64,000 nt of DNA, from assembly GCA_016802295.1 (NCBI GenBank), contig JAESIW010000020.1, positions 3,207,964-3,271,963 of the forward strand, written 5' to 3'. Source of the stretch: Brachionus rotundiformis. Its lineage: Eukaryota; Rotifera; Eurotatoria; Ploima; Brachionidae. Below, in pieces: positions 25,701 through 38,702 of the stretch. Position 1 is the stretch's first letter; every line of letters starts with the position of its first letter. The position numbers and the translations under genes are program-made. Below the pieces are notes generated by a model that saw nothing but the letters and a program-made list of their open reading frames with translations, had not been told where the DNA came from and searched no databases.

Positions 25701-28700
25701 GCTACTACAAGCAACCTAGCGGAAATTACTTAGGAATACATTTATGGATATATCCTACCAGAAAGAGATCCATAATAGTTAGATGCACAATAATCAAGTA
25801 TATCTACTAAGACAATAGTTTTTTTATCTTGAGAAGACTAGACTAGATTTGACTCTCAAAACTTGGTCGAAACTCTTTTTTTCCTTATACGCTTGTGTGG
25901 GTCATATTTTGATTTCCTTGTAACTCTTTTAAATATTTGTGCGGTTGGTAGTTAGCCCTATGTGCTAAAAGAAGAGCCGAAGTATAGTTTTTCCGATCAG
26001 CTATCCACTTCCTGTAAGTGAACCTTGATATTGTGATCACTTGGTATTAAATGACAGCTGATCGTACACTATCGACTCGACAAAAAAGTTATTTAATTTA
26101 AATTATTAGAAATTGGTAATTTTTCCAGAACATCCGATTAAGTTATCATAGAAAAATATAACTGCTTCGCAGTAAGTCGGCAGCTTTGGAACTTATTTTG
26201 CTTTTATCTTAATAAGGTCACCTGACTCGTGGTCACTCCACTACCGGTCAGCCAAACATATTCAAATCTTTAAATTTTATTAAAAGAAAAAAAGTTTTAT
26301 TCTTTAAAAAATTAATTAAAAAATAAATTTTTTTAAATAAAAAATTTTAATGCTCAGCTAGATAATTTAATTTTATCTAATAGCTTTTTAATTTTAGCTG
26401 TTTGACTGTTTTTTTCAACTAAACGATTGGAACGAGTATATTTTGTGGTACAATGACTACAAAGAAAATTACATTAATAGCCCAGATCACCAAATTTATG
26501 TCCATCAAATAGAAAAATGCGCTGATATTGAACACATAAAGTGATTTAATAGATTCAAATACATTTAAATTAATTTAAAAAAAAGGGCCTTATGTTCTTT
26601 TAATGATGGTGATTTTGAATCGGCTTCTTATAGTTTGGCTCAACAAACAACCTTTGATAACTTTCTTGATTCAATTGAGTGCAAATGGAATTTTGAAGAT
26701 ATCGAAAATGCTACTCTGAAAACCCTTCAAAAGACACTAATGATCCAAAGGTAAATGGTTTCATTTGATCCATCTTTCATTTATATCTTGTTACCTAGAC
26801 TTGAAATTGAAAATGAGCCGAGCTATTTAAATGAAATGAAAGATCAAATTTTAAAGATTTTGAATATCGATGAGATGTCTCATTCAAATCATCAAAAAAT
26901 AATTCTCATACTTTTACTAAATAACATTTTGGAACAAAAAGTTAGTCTAAAGAATTAATTTTAAAATTTAAAATTTATTTTCAAATTTTAGGCAAAATTT
27001 GGCTTTTCATTTTCGAATTCAGATTGCTTTAAATTATCTAATAAACACAGTGTAAAATATTTGAATACATTGTTAATGATTTCAAAGAATTATGAATTTA
27101 ATTTTGGCTTAAATTTGGCTTGTGCCAAAATGGCTCGTCAAAAAAACAACAACAATTTGAGCACGAGACTGCTTGAGCAGCAAGTAGAATACTTCAAAAC
27201 CAATCTAAATCTTTATCCAGAAGAAACATCTACAAATTTTTACGATTCTGTGTCAAAACTAATGACAGAGATCCAAAATTTATCTGATCACCAACTGAAA
27301 TTAAGCATGGTTGATTTTTTATCAGAGAGTTCCAAACTTTTGGCTAAAAAAAATTTCTCTTACGAATCAATTGACATTCTGACCAAGTCAGTGCTTAGTT
27401 TTGCCAAATTAAGTCCTAATGAGTCTTTGGCCCCAGCTTCATTTACTCCTGGTGTACCATTCATTGCTAGCAACACCAATTCCAAGCTCTATGAAAGTCT
27501 TAATCAAAAATGCTCCAAACTTTTAATGAATTTAAGCAAAATGCTGAACCAAAATCCCAATATTCTTAAAAGTTTTAATCAAAGCTTTTACAATATTGAC
27601 ACCTTAAGTCTTACCGAGCAGATAAATACCAATTTGAGCAAGATTTTAAGCTTCAAAAATTCAGACATGACACGGTTTAATTTAAAAAATGAAGCTTACT
27701 TGAATAGCGAGTCAATGATTGGCAATATTTTAGACTTAGGGACTGTTTTGGCACCAAATTACGCCAAAACATGGTTCTCCTTGGGCAATTGGTGTTACAA
27801 GTGGGGAAAAAAATATGCAGACAAGGTTCAAATGAGTGTCAAATTAAGTTCAAATGATATTTTAAAGGATTCCGATATAGCCCAGTTGCTCGATCTATTG
27901 CCAGTCCATTGTCCCGATGATGAAAAAAAATTTGTTCTAGACTTGTACTCAAATTGTTTGTCACTGAACCATAGTGGAGACGAAAACTTACAAAATCCTA
28001 TGTTCCAGTTTAACAGTGAAATATTCAGAACCCAAGCAAAATTACAGTTGGTAGAAAACTGCACAACTCTTGGCAAAGAACACATAGAATCGGTTGTAAG
28101 TTACTTGATGGTAATAATAGACCGGGTTATCTATTATCTAAAAATAGCCTGCAAGTCTTATTTTATGTTTTTAAAATTAAATGACACAAGTTCAAAGTCT
28201 TCGGACGAAAAAAATATATCTTCAAGTCTGAGGATAATCAAGTTGTTGGTAAAATATGCCATCGAGCTAAAAGATGACCTCAAAGTGGGACTAGACGAAA
28301 CTCCTAGTGAACCTTGGAAGAATATAATACCACAATTGTTTTCGAGGCTAAATCATCCGGAGATGTATGTTAGAGAATCAGTTAGCCAGTTGTTGTGTAG
28401 AATAGCCAAAGATTTTCCACACTTGATCATATATCCTGCTGTTGTTGGTTGTCAAGATGGCCCAACCAGGATAGAAACTGTCCATACGACCAAAAATGAC
28501 AATAGTCTTTTTGAAAATTTATCACGATCTCAACAAGAAGATCTAAAAATTGACACAAAAATTGGTTAGTTTTAGAAAAAATTTATTTATATTCTAATAT
28601 AATAAGAAAAATATTCAATCTATAATATTTGATTTAAAAATAGATTTTTTTTTTAAATTAAATTGTTCTTTTAAACTTTAATTCAAGAAGTTGAAAATGA

Positions 28701-31700
28701 TAGTGATTTGAGTGATGAAGACAACTCGGCAGAATTGAGCGACCAGCTTGAGCAAGCAGTTGAAGAAGAGGAAGAAAATGATACAAGCACTTATGATGAT
28801 TATACTCAAGATGAGTCAAAGTCCGAACTTAAAAATACTTATAAATATCTTTTGAATACTCTGAATGATTCCAATCGGACCATGATTGATCAAGTAAAGC
28901 TTTTTGTTCACGAAATGCGACGAATAACTCTGCTACGTGAAGAGCTCTGGTATGGAACTCTTAACCAAATACATTCAGACTTGAATAAAAGAATCGACCA
29001 GCTCAATTCAGAAATTACCAAGACCAACTCTAATCCAAATCTGTCTGATGATGAAAAACCAACAATTCTTAAACAAAAATATCATATATTCCTTCAGCCG
29101 ATTGTTTTGATCCTCGAACATGTACAAGAAATTACAACCAATTTACCTCCAGAGACGCCAAACGAAGAAGCATTTCAACTAGAATTCCAAGATAAAATTA
29201 AAGAAGTTATCACTCAATTAAAAGATGAGGAAAATTTCAACAAGCCGTCAAATTCTCTCAATTTATTCAAACAATTACACAACACTTTTCACCATCGAAG
29301 CCAGCGCCGGCAGTCCACATCACTTCAAATGGACCAAATCAGTCCAAAACTATACCAGCTAAAATCTACAAACATTCCCATACCTGGCAAAGATGGAAGT
29401 TCTATTTACATTTACTCAATAGCCAATTCAGTTCAAGTGTTGCCAACAAAAACAAAACCAAAAAAGCTTTACTTTGTCGGTTCAAATGGCAGAAGGTATC
29501 CATATCTGTTCAAGGGACTCGAAGATTTACATTTGGACGAAAGAATCATGCAGCTGCTCAACATTGTCAATTCAATGTTTTCCAAGTTAAACAAAACCGA
29601 AACAATACAATTTCATGCATTGAACTACTCAGTGACTCCACTGGGTCCCAGATCAGGCCTGATTTCTTGGGTCGAAGGCGCCACTCCCCTATTTAATTTG
29701 TACAAAAAATGGCAGCATAGAGAAGCAGTTTATTTGGCTAGCAAGGCTCAAAATCAGACCCAACATGTTCAATTAATGAGGCCGAATGACATCTTTTATG
29801 CCAAACTGAACCCATTGCTGAAAGAAAAGGGCATTAAAAATTTCCAAGAAAATAGATCTGAGTGTCCAGTGTCAATTTTGCGCAAGGTTTTGGAAGATTT
29901 AATAAAAGAGACTCCGAGCGATTTGCTCAGCAAAGAAATTTGGTGCAATTCGACAACACCAGCAAACTGGTGGACTAGTGTTCAGATATTTGCACGATCC
30001 ACCGCAGTCATGTCAATGATTGGCTATGTTATTGGCCTAGGCGACAGACATTTAGACAATGTGCTGATCAATCTTCGAACCGGGCAAGTGGTTCATATTG
30101 ACTACAACATTTGTTTTGAAAAAGGCCAGAATTTGCGAGTTCCGGAAAAGGTTCCTTTCCGGATGACTCAAAATATTCAGCATGCTTTGGGCTTAACTGG
30201 TTGTGAAGGCTTGTTTAAATTGTCCAGTGAACAAGTCTTGAACATACTGAGACAAAAGAGAGAAACATTGCTGACTTTGCTTGAGGCATTTGTGTATGAC
30301 CCATTGCTTGACTGGACAGGACATGACACGGGCATAATAGCCTCCTTCTATGGTGGTGGAAGTTCCAAACTTAAGTCAGAAAGTGACGAAAATAAAAAAG
30401 AAACAAGAAAAAATTTGGAAAAAAAACAAACTCTGGAACTGTTTGAAATACGCTTATTGGAAAATAGGACTCTAATGGAACAAAATCAGCTTCAGTTTGA
30501 AAATTTTCTGATTCAAACCTTGGACAAGATTAAAGTGGTGTCCGATTTGTCCAAAAGAAAAGGCTTAAATGACAATTTAATTACATTAAATGAACAGGCA
30601 AAGATTTATTTGGATGAGAGCCTGACTTTACATGAGACAATGAAGAATAAAACAACTCATCCGGTTTATACTTTGCGTGATAGATACACCATTTATGAAA
30701 GCTATAACCACAATTTGGACTCGGTAAAATCATGTATGGAGAATGAGGTGGACAATTTGGAAAATTTAATCCAGCAGCACTTGAAAATGCTGGATTTTTT
30801 TAAAAAAACAAAAATAGAATTTAAACTCAGTGAGCTCACAAGACCCCATGAATTGGTCAAAGATTTCTTGAAATCTATAGGACAATCAGCGCTGATTGAT
30901 TTAAGTGATAAGGCTTTTGATGAAGTAGTTAAGCTAGAAGAAAGTTTAAAACTTTGCGTTGGTTCTATCTATAATATAGAACAAAACATATCAAAAATTT
31001 TGAGCTTTTTTTCCAATGAATTTTTGGTCAATCAAGGCAAACACTGTAAATTGGTCGAATGGCTCAAAGAATTGAAAAATTGTTTGACTAAAGAGATGTT
31101 TGATCAAATAAAATCAGATTTTGAAATGGAATTTTTGAAAAATTTTGATTACCAATTCATCAATCAAAAGATAGACGAGCTTAGGTCAAGTTTAAGTCCA
31201 GTTGAAAGTCGTTTACAAAGCTTGGAAGCACGCAAAGTAAAACTTTCACAATCAAATCAAATCGATTATCAGCAAATTAACTTGTTTATCACAGAAAATT
31301 TAAACGAGTTTACTGATAACCAACTGTTCGAGAGTTTTAACTCTTGTTTATTGCAATTTTTTGGTGAAAATTTGCAAAAATGGATGGCAATGGAAACAGC
31401 AGCGATTGATGCAAAAGAAAATTTGATAAATGTTAGATCAATGGATGGAGATTGGTATTTGGAAGAGATGCTTGCTTTGGCCCAAAATTGCGCTCATTTT
31501 GCAGATGTAATGTCTAGTGTGTACACAAATTTTAATAAATTCTCTATTGATGATTTGAGCGAAGTTAATTTTAAAAAGAGCTTGAATGTATTCACTTCGA
31601 TGGAAAGTTTGTTCCAAATTTTGAACAGCTTGGTCATTGATTTTGATTCAGTATTGCTGGAAAAATTGCTGAAATTGTGTTTTAGTAATAATCAAGATGT

Positions 31701-34700
31701 GGCTGCATTGATGGACGAATTTAAGTCGATGCATTTGGAAGAATTTTTCGAAATAATATCCATCCAGGATTCAAGTGACGTTTTGAGCTCAGAATATGTT
31801 GAAAAAATAAATGACATAAAATCAAAGTATAGCAGATTGTTGACGATAAGAAATGGTAATCCAAGTTCCCAAATCTTGCTTGAATTCGAAAAAATGTTTG
31901 CCAAAGTTGACATTGAATTTGACAAAACAATCAAATTTTGCAAAAATATATACTCAATTCAGGATGCAAACTCTCTAAATCAGAATTTGTTTATGTACAC
32001 GCCAAATTTGGTACTCTTAATGGAACCATCGAATCTAATGTTTATGAAAAATCTATTTCTGGTCAAAAAAATCCAAACCATTAATTCATGTTTGGAAAAT
32101 TGTATTCAATTTAAAAATTACTGTTTTGGTAAGTAATCTTAATTGGCAAATCCAATATTGGGGCTTGTATATTAATTTTAAGTTTGAGATGAAAAAATTT
32201 TCATTTTTTCAATTGAATTGAAAAATTTAAATCTTAGAATTAAAGTTTGAATTTTGTTACAAGAGTGTAAAACCAAATGATTCGTATGTTTTTATATTAA
32301 ATCATTTTGGGAAATTTCTTTTAGCATAGTCGAGCTTATAGATCTGAAAATCATCTAATCTAATTTTTTATTTATTCTTGATAAAAATTAGTAAAATTCT
32401 GACTTTAAAAAATACAAATTAAAAATTATTGAAAATCCTGGCTCAATTTTTTTATGAAAGAAAAAATAAAGCTTTCGATTTGGAATTTTTAATGATGATT
32501 CTTTTTTTTAGCCATCATCTTTTGTCTAAGATTGGTTTCTCATACTATAGATTAAAATAAAAAGCCAAAAATGTTCAATATTTAATAAATTTTATTTATT
32601 TATATGTACCGAGCTAAGGCTCCTTCAGATTAATTTTAAAAAAGATAAAAATAAAAGTAAAGCAAAAATAATGCAAAAAATAGCAGTAAAATAAATTAAA
32701 GGAAAAAAAATAGAGACTAAAGAGATACTAAAAATTTGAACATTGGAACTTAATTAAAAATTTTAAAATTTGTTGGACTATTTGAGGATTCAGGAAAAAA
32801 AAGAAGAAAAAGTAAGGTTACAATTATATTAGAGAATTGGATACTCAATTCTTCCTTGAATTCCTTAGATATACTGATCACCAATGGTACAGAGTTGGTT
32901 AATCCTCCTCTGATATATCTTTCACTCAATTCAAAAGAGATTTAGTTCCAATTTACTTTTAAGATGCTTTGAAATTAAAATGTAGCTTGACTTTTCAACA
33001 TTGGTTCTCATTTTCCATCTGATTAGCCATTACTCAAGCTCATTAAGTTGCCTATTTATCAAGTTCCTAAATTTCCCTTTTTAATAAAAAAAAGCTGCTA
33101 AATCGTCTGCAAAAAGAAGCGAGTTATAGTTGGTTTTATTTATTTTAGGAGCATCAATTATTAAAATACTGAGTAAAAGTGGACTAAATAGTGGTCCTTT
33201 ATGGTAAATAGATGATTTAATATTTATAAATTTTAAAGATTCGAGGATCGATGTTGGTTACAGTCAGGAAGATATGGTATACCCACTTAAAAATTATGTA
33301 TCCGAGTTTATTACACAAATGGTAAGACATCAAAAATAATTGAGATTTTAATTTATTTGTGTTATTAGGTGAACGGAATACCTGTTATTCTGATTGGAAA
33401 TATGGTCAACATTTTAACTAACGATGAATACAGCTTAATAAATTTGGACCCAGCAAATCAAGCCGAGCAAATCAGCTATCTTATTAACCAAAAAATAATG
33501 ATAAACCAAATAAATAGTTATTACTTTAACACCTTTAACCAATTTATGTTCGATTTAGACGCCAATTGGGTCAACACAGATTTATCAAAGTAAATAAAAT
33601 TAAAAATTTCAGACTAGGTGAAAAAATTTATATTTAATTTTAAGACGAATTAATTATAATATAAGATACAATGAGACATTTTTGAAATTACTCAAAGATG
33701 TAATTGTTTCTATAGAATGGCTTTATGAACCATTTTTAGTTGATTCTAATTCAAGCCAACTCAGTGCTAAAACTTTTCGAGAATCGCTTTTGGAAAACCT
33801 GAAAGCGGTTTCTGACCAATTTGGCAAGAAATTGGATCTTACCAGAAAAAAAATAGCTGAAATCAATCAAAATGATACCAATATATTGAAAAGACTCGAG
33901 TGGTCAAGCAGTTCGAACCCCCATTTAGCTGAACTTGGCAAAAAATTCAAAGACATGGTCCAGTTAAATGAGAAAGCTCTTTCCCAAACAATAAGCAATC
34001 TGAACCAGCTTTCTGATAACATAAATTTATGGATTAATTACGAACTTATAAGAAGTCCCAAATCCGACTCGCTAGTCTCTCTTAAGAAAAATTTTGACAA
34101 CATTCTCAAACTGATTGAAGATAAAGAAGTTTTGGACAAATCTAATATTCCAAATATATCTGAAGCTGAGCTAAATCTTATCAATTTTAAATCATTTAAA
34201 GACCAAAAGCCTCTTAATAGCTCAGTTTTACAAGAGTATTATAAACTGCTGTATGACGAAGTGGCTCAAATGAAGCGAATAAAACAAAAAGAAGAGAAAG
34301 ATTTGATGATTAAAGTCGACGAGCTGAACAAAAGCTTATCAGAGTTTAAAGCACTACTTAATCAACATAATAAAATAATGGTTGATATTAAGCCAATATT
34401 AAAAAGTATGGCAAAATTAGGTGAAAACCAGCGCTTATCTGACTATTCAAAAACTTATCAGAAATTTTCCGAGACTTGCCAACAGTTGATTCGAGTTTTG
34501 GCCAATAGAGATCTGATCGAAGCTGAGACAACTTATTTAGAGGAAAGATACAATGAGCTGTGTCTAATTGTACCAAAAATTTATGCGGATTTAAAAACTT
34601 TAAACGAAACCAGTGAGAAAAAGTGCGAAAATAGCAAAAATGAACGCAGAAATGTGGACACTATCAAAACTCTAAGAGCTAACCAGGAAGGAAATAGCCA

Positions 34701-34915
34701 CGCCATTGCCGTATGGAAGCGGGTTTATGAGAAACTTGATGGTCGTGATCCTTATCCAAATAGTCAAATTTCTGTACAAGAACAAGTAAAATCAAAAATT
34801 TAATTTAAAAATAAAAAAAATAAACTAATTTTATTAGGTTAACTATTTGATTGAAAAAGCCACTGATTTGAATAATCTGGCCGTGCTTTATGAAGGATGG
34901 ACACCATGGGTTTAG
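19737..34915 (+). CDS. SMG1: SMG1, PIKK-family kinase of nonsense-mediated mRNA decay
   Basis: One gene of about 30 exons and roughly 3,500 codons, close to the ~3,660 of the human protein. N-terminal exons (first 19737-19856, second from 19909) carry the conserved 'SKFARQLKKLLRDEDEEEKL' block and HEAT-type repeats, with 'ILIAWHIDYNQS' after 21302. 'LKTPLGKAQDTFVAIEG' (near 24310) and 'LERIIYNAYEG' (near 24530) are strong SMG1 matches. Two large exons hold the rest of the FAT region (about 26992-28566) and the kinase domain (28688-32116). The latter has 'RRYPYLFKGLEDL', the catalytic loop 'GDRHLDN' (about 30040-30060) and 'HIDYNICFEKG' (about 30092), so catalytic residues look intact. The last exon (34838-34915) encodes a complete FATC end, 'LNNLAVLYEGWTPWV'. 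SMG1 phosphorylates UPF1 at prematurely stopped ribosomes. Exon borders before 26.9 kb are approximate. Confidence 0.93.
25680..26250 (-). mobile_element. probable mobile-element debris in an SMG1 intron
   Basis: The intron from about 25185 to 26400 is far longer than neighbouring ones. Its middle is less AT-rich than its edges and begins with GTAGTAATAAGCTACTAC, resembling (on the minus strand) the ACT-rich 3' tails of other retroelement ends in this window. No reverse-transcriptase motif can be read, so the element type is unknown. Confidence 0.35.
32591..33215 (-). mobile_element. 5'-truncated non-LTR retroelement inside an SMG1 intron
   Basis: It lies in the intron between the kinase exon (ends about 32116) and the next SMG1 exon (starts about 33240), in the opposite orientation. 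The minus strand reads 'GPLFSPLLLSILIIDAP', then 'NYNSLLFADDLA'; FADD (33113-33102) is the reverse-transcriptase palm motif. Further downstream it resembles the 35.7-35.9 kb relic ('CCAATGG-ACAGA', 'ATATCT-TCACTCAA-TC'). Its 3' end (low coordinate) has the signature TGTACCGAGCTAAGGCTCC at about 32605-32623, shared with the 35.3 kb copy. Frames are broken. Confidence 0.75.
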
Positions 34916-35310
34916 TCAAATTGTGATTATAATTACTGGACCATTTTTTTGTTTTGTTTAAATAGTTTTATTGATGTCTATTCTTTGTTTTATTAAATCT
35001 TATATTTTATTTTTATTTTTTGAAAACTATATTTAATGACAATTAATAAAAAATTTTTTTCAAAAAGTTGATTTTAAAAACTAGATAGACTATCTTGTCC
35101 ATGGAATGTTCTTAAATTAAATTATCACAAATAAAAGTCATTTTGACTAGTATTTGTAAATTTTGAAGAATTTCTTTAAGTAAGTGATTGTTTTTTTCAG
35201 GTCTATTAAAACTCAAGCTGAATGATCTTCAATTTTCAAAATCAGTGAAACTCAATTAACATTTTCTGATACTGAATTTCAATATCAACTAATAAATTTT
35301 AAGATCAGAC
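34916..35310. other. SMG1 3' flank
   Basis: AT-rich DNA with several AATAAA-like motifs (for example near 35044) that could serve polyadenylation. No gene is seen. Confidence 0.4.
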
Positions 35311-35960
35311 TATTTTTATTTATTTGTTTTATCTGTACCGAGCTAAAAGCTCCTTCAGAATAAAAATAAAATATAAATTAAAAAATCATAAATAAAATAA
35401 AATTTAAAAGAAAAATTAAAAAGATCAAATAAAATATAATATATATATATATATAAAAGTTTAAATGTATAAGTAAATTTAAAAAGATTATTCAATTTTT
35501 AACTTAATCTAATTTTTTCAAACAAGAGGGTTTAAACGGAGGCTTGCGCCATTCGGACGAACCCTGGGGTCTTTCCCTCAATAATATATTTAATAAAAAA
35601 TAAAAATATTAAAAAAGATTAATTGAAAAAGAAAGTGACAGGTTATTCATGATCAAATATTTGTGGGTTCAAGTGAAAAAGAAGAGATAATTAGGTAGCA
35701 ATTACACAATGGAGTCGGGTACTCGATAAATCTTGATTCGAAGCCGGCTTTATATTCTTCCACCAGTGTGAGGACCAATGGAACAGAATGACTCAGTCCT
35801 GGCCTAACATATCTCTCACTCAACTCATAAAGTCGATTCGAGACTGTTAGTAGTTTGAGTTTATTATAGGGAGTATCATATTTTAGTTTTCTAATCAAAT
35901 TGACATAGATAAAATAGCCAATTCTGTAAAGGCTCACTGATTAATTTCAAGTACCGCGCC
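35311..35960 (-). mobile_element. 5'-truncated non-LTR retroelement, signature B
   Basis: The minus-strand frame 35937-35653 ('YFIYVNLIRKLKYDTPYNKL', 'SNRLYELSERYVRPGLSHS', 'RFIEYPTPLC') resembles the C-terminal tail of LINE-type reverse-transcriptase proteins. The 3' end at low coordinate shows TGTACCGAGCTAAAAGCTCC (35335-35354), matching the relic in the SMG1 intron. An AT microsatellite lies at 35437-35456. The 94-codon frame is open, so this copy is less decayed than the 32.6-33.2 kb one. Confidence 0.7.
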
Positions 35961-38702
35961 ATATTGTAAGAAAGATTAGGCGTTCAGTCGAATTGATTAT
36001 CAAAGAAATACTTGACAATGAGTATAAAAGTACCGATTCCTAAGCGATTTAAAAAATCATCAACGTAATGTTATACAACAAAAGACAACATTAAAGTAAA
36101 AAAAAGGCGGAAGACCAATAAAATAATTAAAATTTTTGTAACACTTATTTTTTGATCTTGAAAACCAATATCAGGTAATTAAAACGAGTAACAATAATTG
36201 AAAAATCTGATAAAAATTGTTGTTATCTTTTCACTAAAAAAGCATAAAATTAATTAATGATAAAGATGAAAAAATAATTAAAAAAAAAAGTCTAGAGTCT
36301 TTTCATGACAGTTGTGATTCATATTCACAAATCATCAAGATAAATTAATTCACTGTTTATTAATTTCAATGTTAGTTTTTTAAAATGAATCTTCGCTAAT
36401 TAAGATGTTATTAGTCTGACAAAGTAAAGGCACTTGTTGGTTAACCTTGAATTTGATAAAACGCCTCTAATCGACTGCGTTAATTTAGTTTTAATTACTG
36501 ATTAGAGAAAAAATTCTTGACTTAGAAAATATTTCTCAACAATAAATTTTTATAATTTTTTATCATGATCATTAGTTTGCCAATTAAGAGGGTTTGATAT
36601 AATTATTGTTAACAAAGAAAATTTTTTAAAGAAATGGTGTCCAATAATGCTTGTCCGAAACTTTAATTAGAAAAAAAAATATGATAATATGTGAATAAAA
36701 TAATAAAATTTTACATGCATAATCTGAGGCTAAATTGTCCTCGGTCGTTTAGAATGGCTATTTTTTTGGTAAATATTTTTTTGGTTTAAAACAATTAATA
36801 AATTTGGTGAAAAAATAATATTTTTTTTTGGTGAAATAAAATTGTTTTGGTGAAAAATATATTTATTTGGTTCATTTTTTAATATTTTTTTGGTGATTTA
36901 TTTTGGTGAAGTAGAAATTTAGTGCCGTTTAGAATACTCGACTATATATAACTTTGGTATATCAGTCTCAACTGAATTTAATCTTAACAAAAAGAGACAT
37001 AACTTATTTTTTTCGAGTGATATTTACAGAAATTATGATTAAAAAACACCAAAATTTAAAATTTTAATAATATAATGCTATCAAAGATTGATTAAGCGCA
37101 CGCATTTTTTTATTAATAATGCATTGAATTAGCATTTAATCAATTAAGTTAAAACAGTCAGCATTATTTTTGCTAAAATAATAATTCAAATTAATTTTTT
37201 GTTTAAAATTTATTTAAAAAATGATTGAATCTGAAAATAAATACAATTATCAATGTAAAGCTGCTTCAAGGATGTTTTATAGTGTAGATAACTTGCATTT
37301 TTATAATTTTTGATCTAATAATAAATTTTTGATTTAAACTTCAGTCTGATTATGAGGCTATTTTAAATTTATTTTGTTTTTTTTGTTAATTGATAGCTGC
37401 CATAGCGCAACTAAGATTTCGTAAGTTTAATGCTGTAGCTTATATTATTATTATTTTATTTATTTAAAATATAGTTCGGCAAAGCCTTGGCCGGTCGGAA
37501 TGGAAACTTACTCCTTCCTTTCACCCACATGAAAAATATTATTGAAGGCAGAACTTAATCTGAACTAAAAATGCTAAATGAGATTGAAGTTAAATTTAAA
37601 ATTGTCAGTGAGTTTGTTAAATACAAAAAAGAAAAGACAACTTGTATAAAAATTATTATTTTATAAATATAAATTGACATTATTATTAATTTGTAGTAGC
37701 GTTTAATTAATTTTTGACGATAAAATGCGTATCTAAAGCATACTTAATTACTTTAACGCCTTACGGTAAAAACTGATAACATTTAAATAATTTTATATAG
37801 CAGTTAATTACAACCCTTTTTTTAATAAGTGGAAATTCAGTAAAATGATGGTTTTATTCTAATATCCTTTGATCAGAATTAGAATTTGCTAGTTTAGGTT
37901 AAATCTTAATTTGAATAATCATAATTTGAATCTAGAATAAAAGCTATAAAATGAGTGACTTTTTTTATATTCAAGTTTGATTTTAAGCACTTTTGTAAGA
38001 GTTTTTTGCATAAAGGCTATGGATCATTTCTTAGGTAAATATTTCACCAATGAAGTCTGATAAAGTAAGGACACGAAAAAGTATTAAGAAAAGTATATCA
38101 TTCAAAAGCTGATAGGCTTAGCTACAAAATGATATGTTACTTGATTTAATTGACTGAAATTATCTTAAAATATAAAATATCTAATAATTAATATGGTACG
38201 TTATTATATTTTTTTTTTATACATTAATTTTTCAAAAATATAAATTATTCACAACTATTAACAATGTCGGAAACTAATTCAATAATTTAGATGTTTAAAA
38301 ATTTTAAACCTTAAAAATAATTATGAATTTTGCTTTTATTTATATTATTTTTATGTATTCTTTTAAAATTTTCTGTATCGTTGTAGTAAAATAAAAGTTA
38401 TGCAATTTATTTTTAAATAAAAATTTAATCAATTAAGTTGGATTATCTAACTTCATTGACGCGACCTAGGCTTTAATTTGAGCCAACAAATAAAAAATCT
38501 CCTTTCTTGGATTCTTGGCAAATATTTGATCAGAAAAAAATTTAATTAAGTTTTTTATTTGTTTTAATTTGTTATTCGACAAAAACTGTTACTTAAAATA
38601 TTATTAATTAATCAAATATCTTGTTTAAATATTAATAAAATTTAAAATTTATAAAATGAATATCTTTTTTAAAAATTTGATCAATTTTTTTTAATTTAAA
38701 AA
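35961..38702. other. AT-rich intergenic DNA with a degenerate tandem array
   Basis: No gene is recognised over 2.7 kb. It contains the TTTGGTGAA-type array at 36756-36925. Around 37475-37540 there is a GC-richer patch (GGCAAAGCCTTGGCCGGTCGG) after a TTATT-rich run that could be the 3' end of another mobile element. Confidence 0.5.
36746..36935. repeat. degenerate TTTGGTGAA array between 10-bp direct repeats
   Basis: About eight imperfect copies of a T-run followed by GGTGAA(A/T) recur every 17-28 nt. The block is bounded by CGTTTAGAAT at 36746-36755 and again at 36926-36935. The direct repeats could be a target-site duplication around an inserted A/T-rich element, or a repeat unit of the array. 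Confidence 0.55.

Noticed and set aside
33369..34803. Separate gene downstream of the SMG1 kinase exon
   Set aside because: Splice phases join these exons to the kinase exon and to the terminal FATC exon; SMG1 has a long region between kinase and FATC, so this is one gene.
36746..36935. Possible CRISPR-like array
   Set aside because: Units are degenerate, spacing is irregular (17-28 nt), spacers are A/T-rich and not unique, and the genome is eukaryotic with no cas genes.
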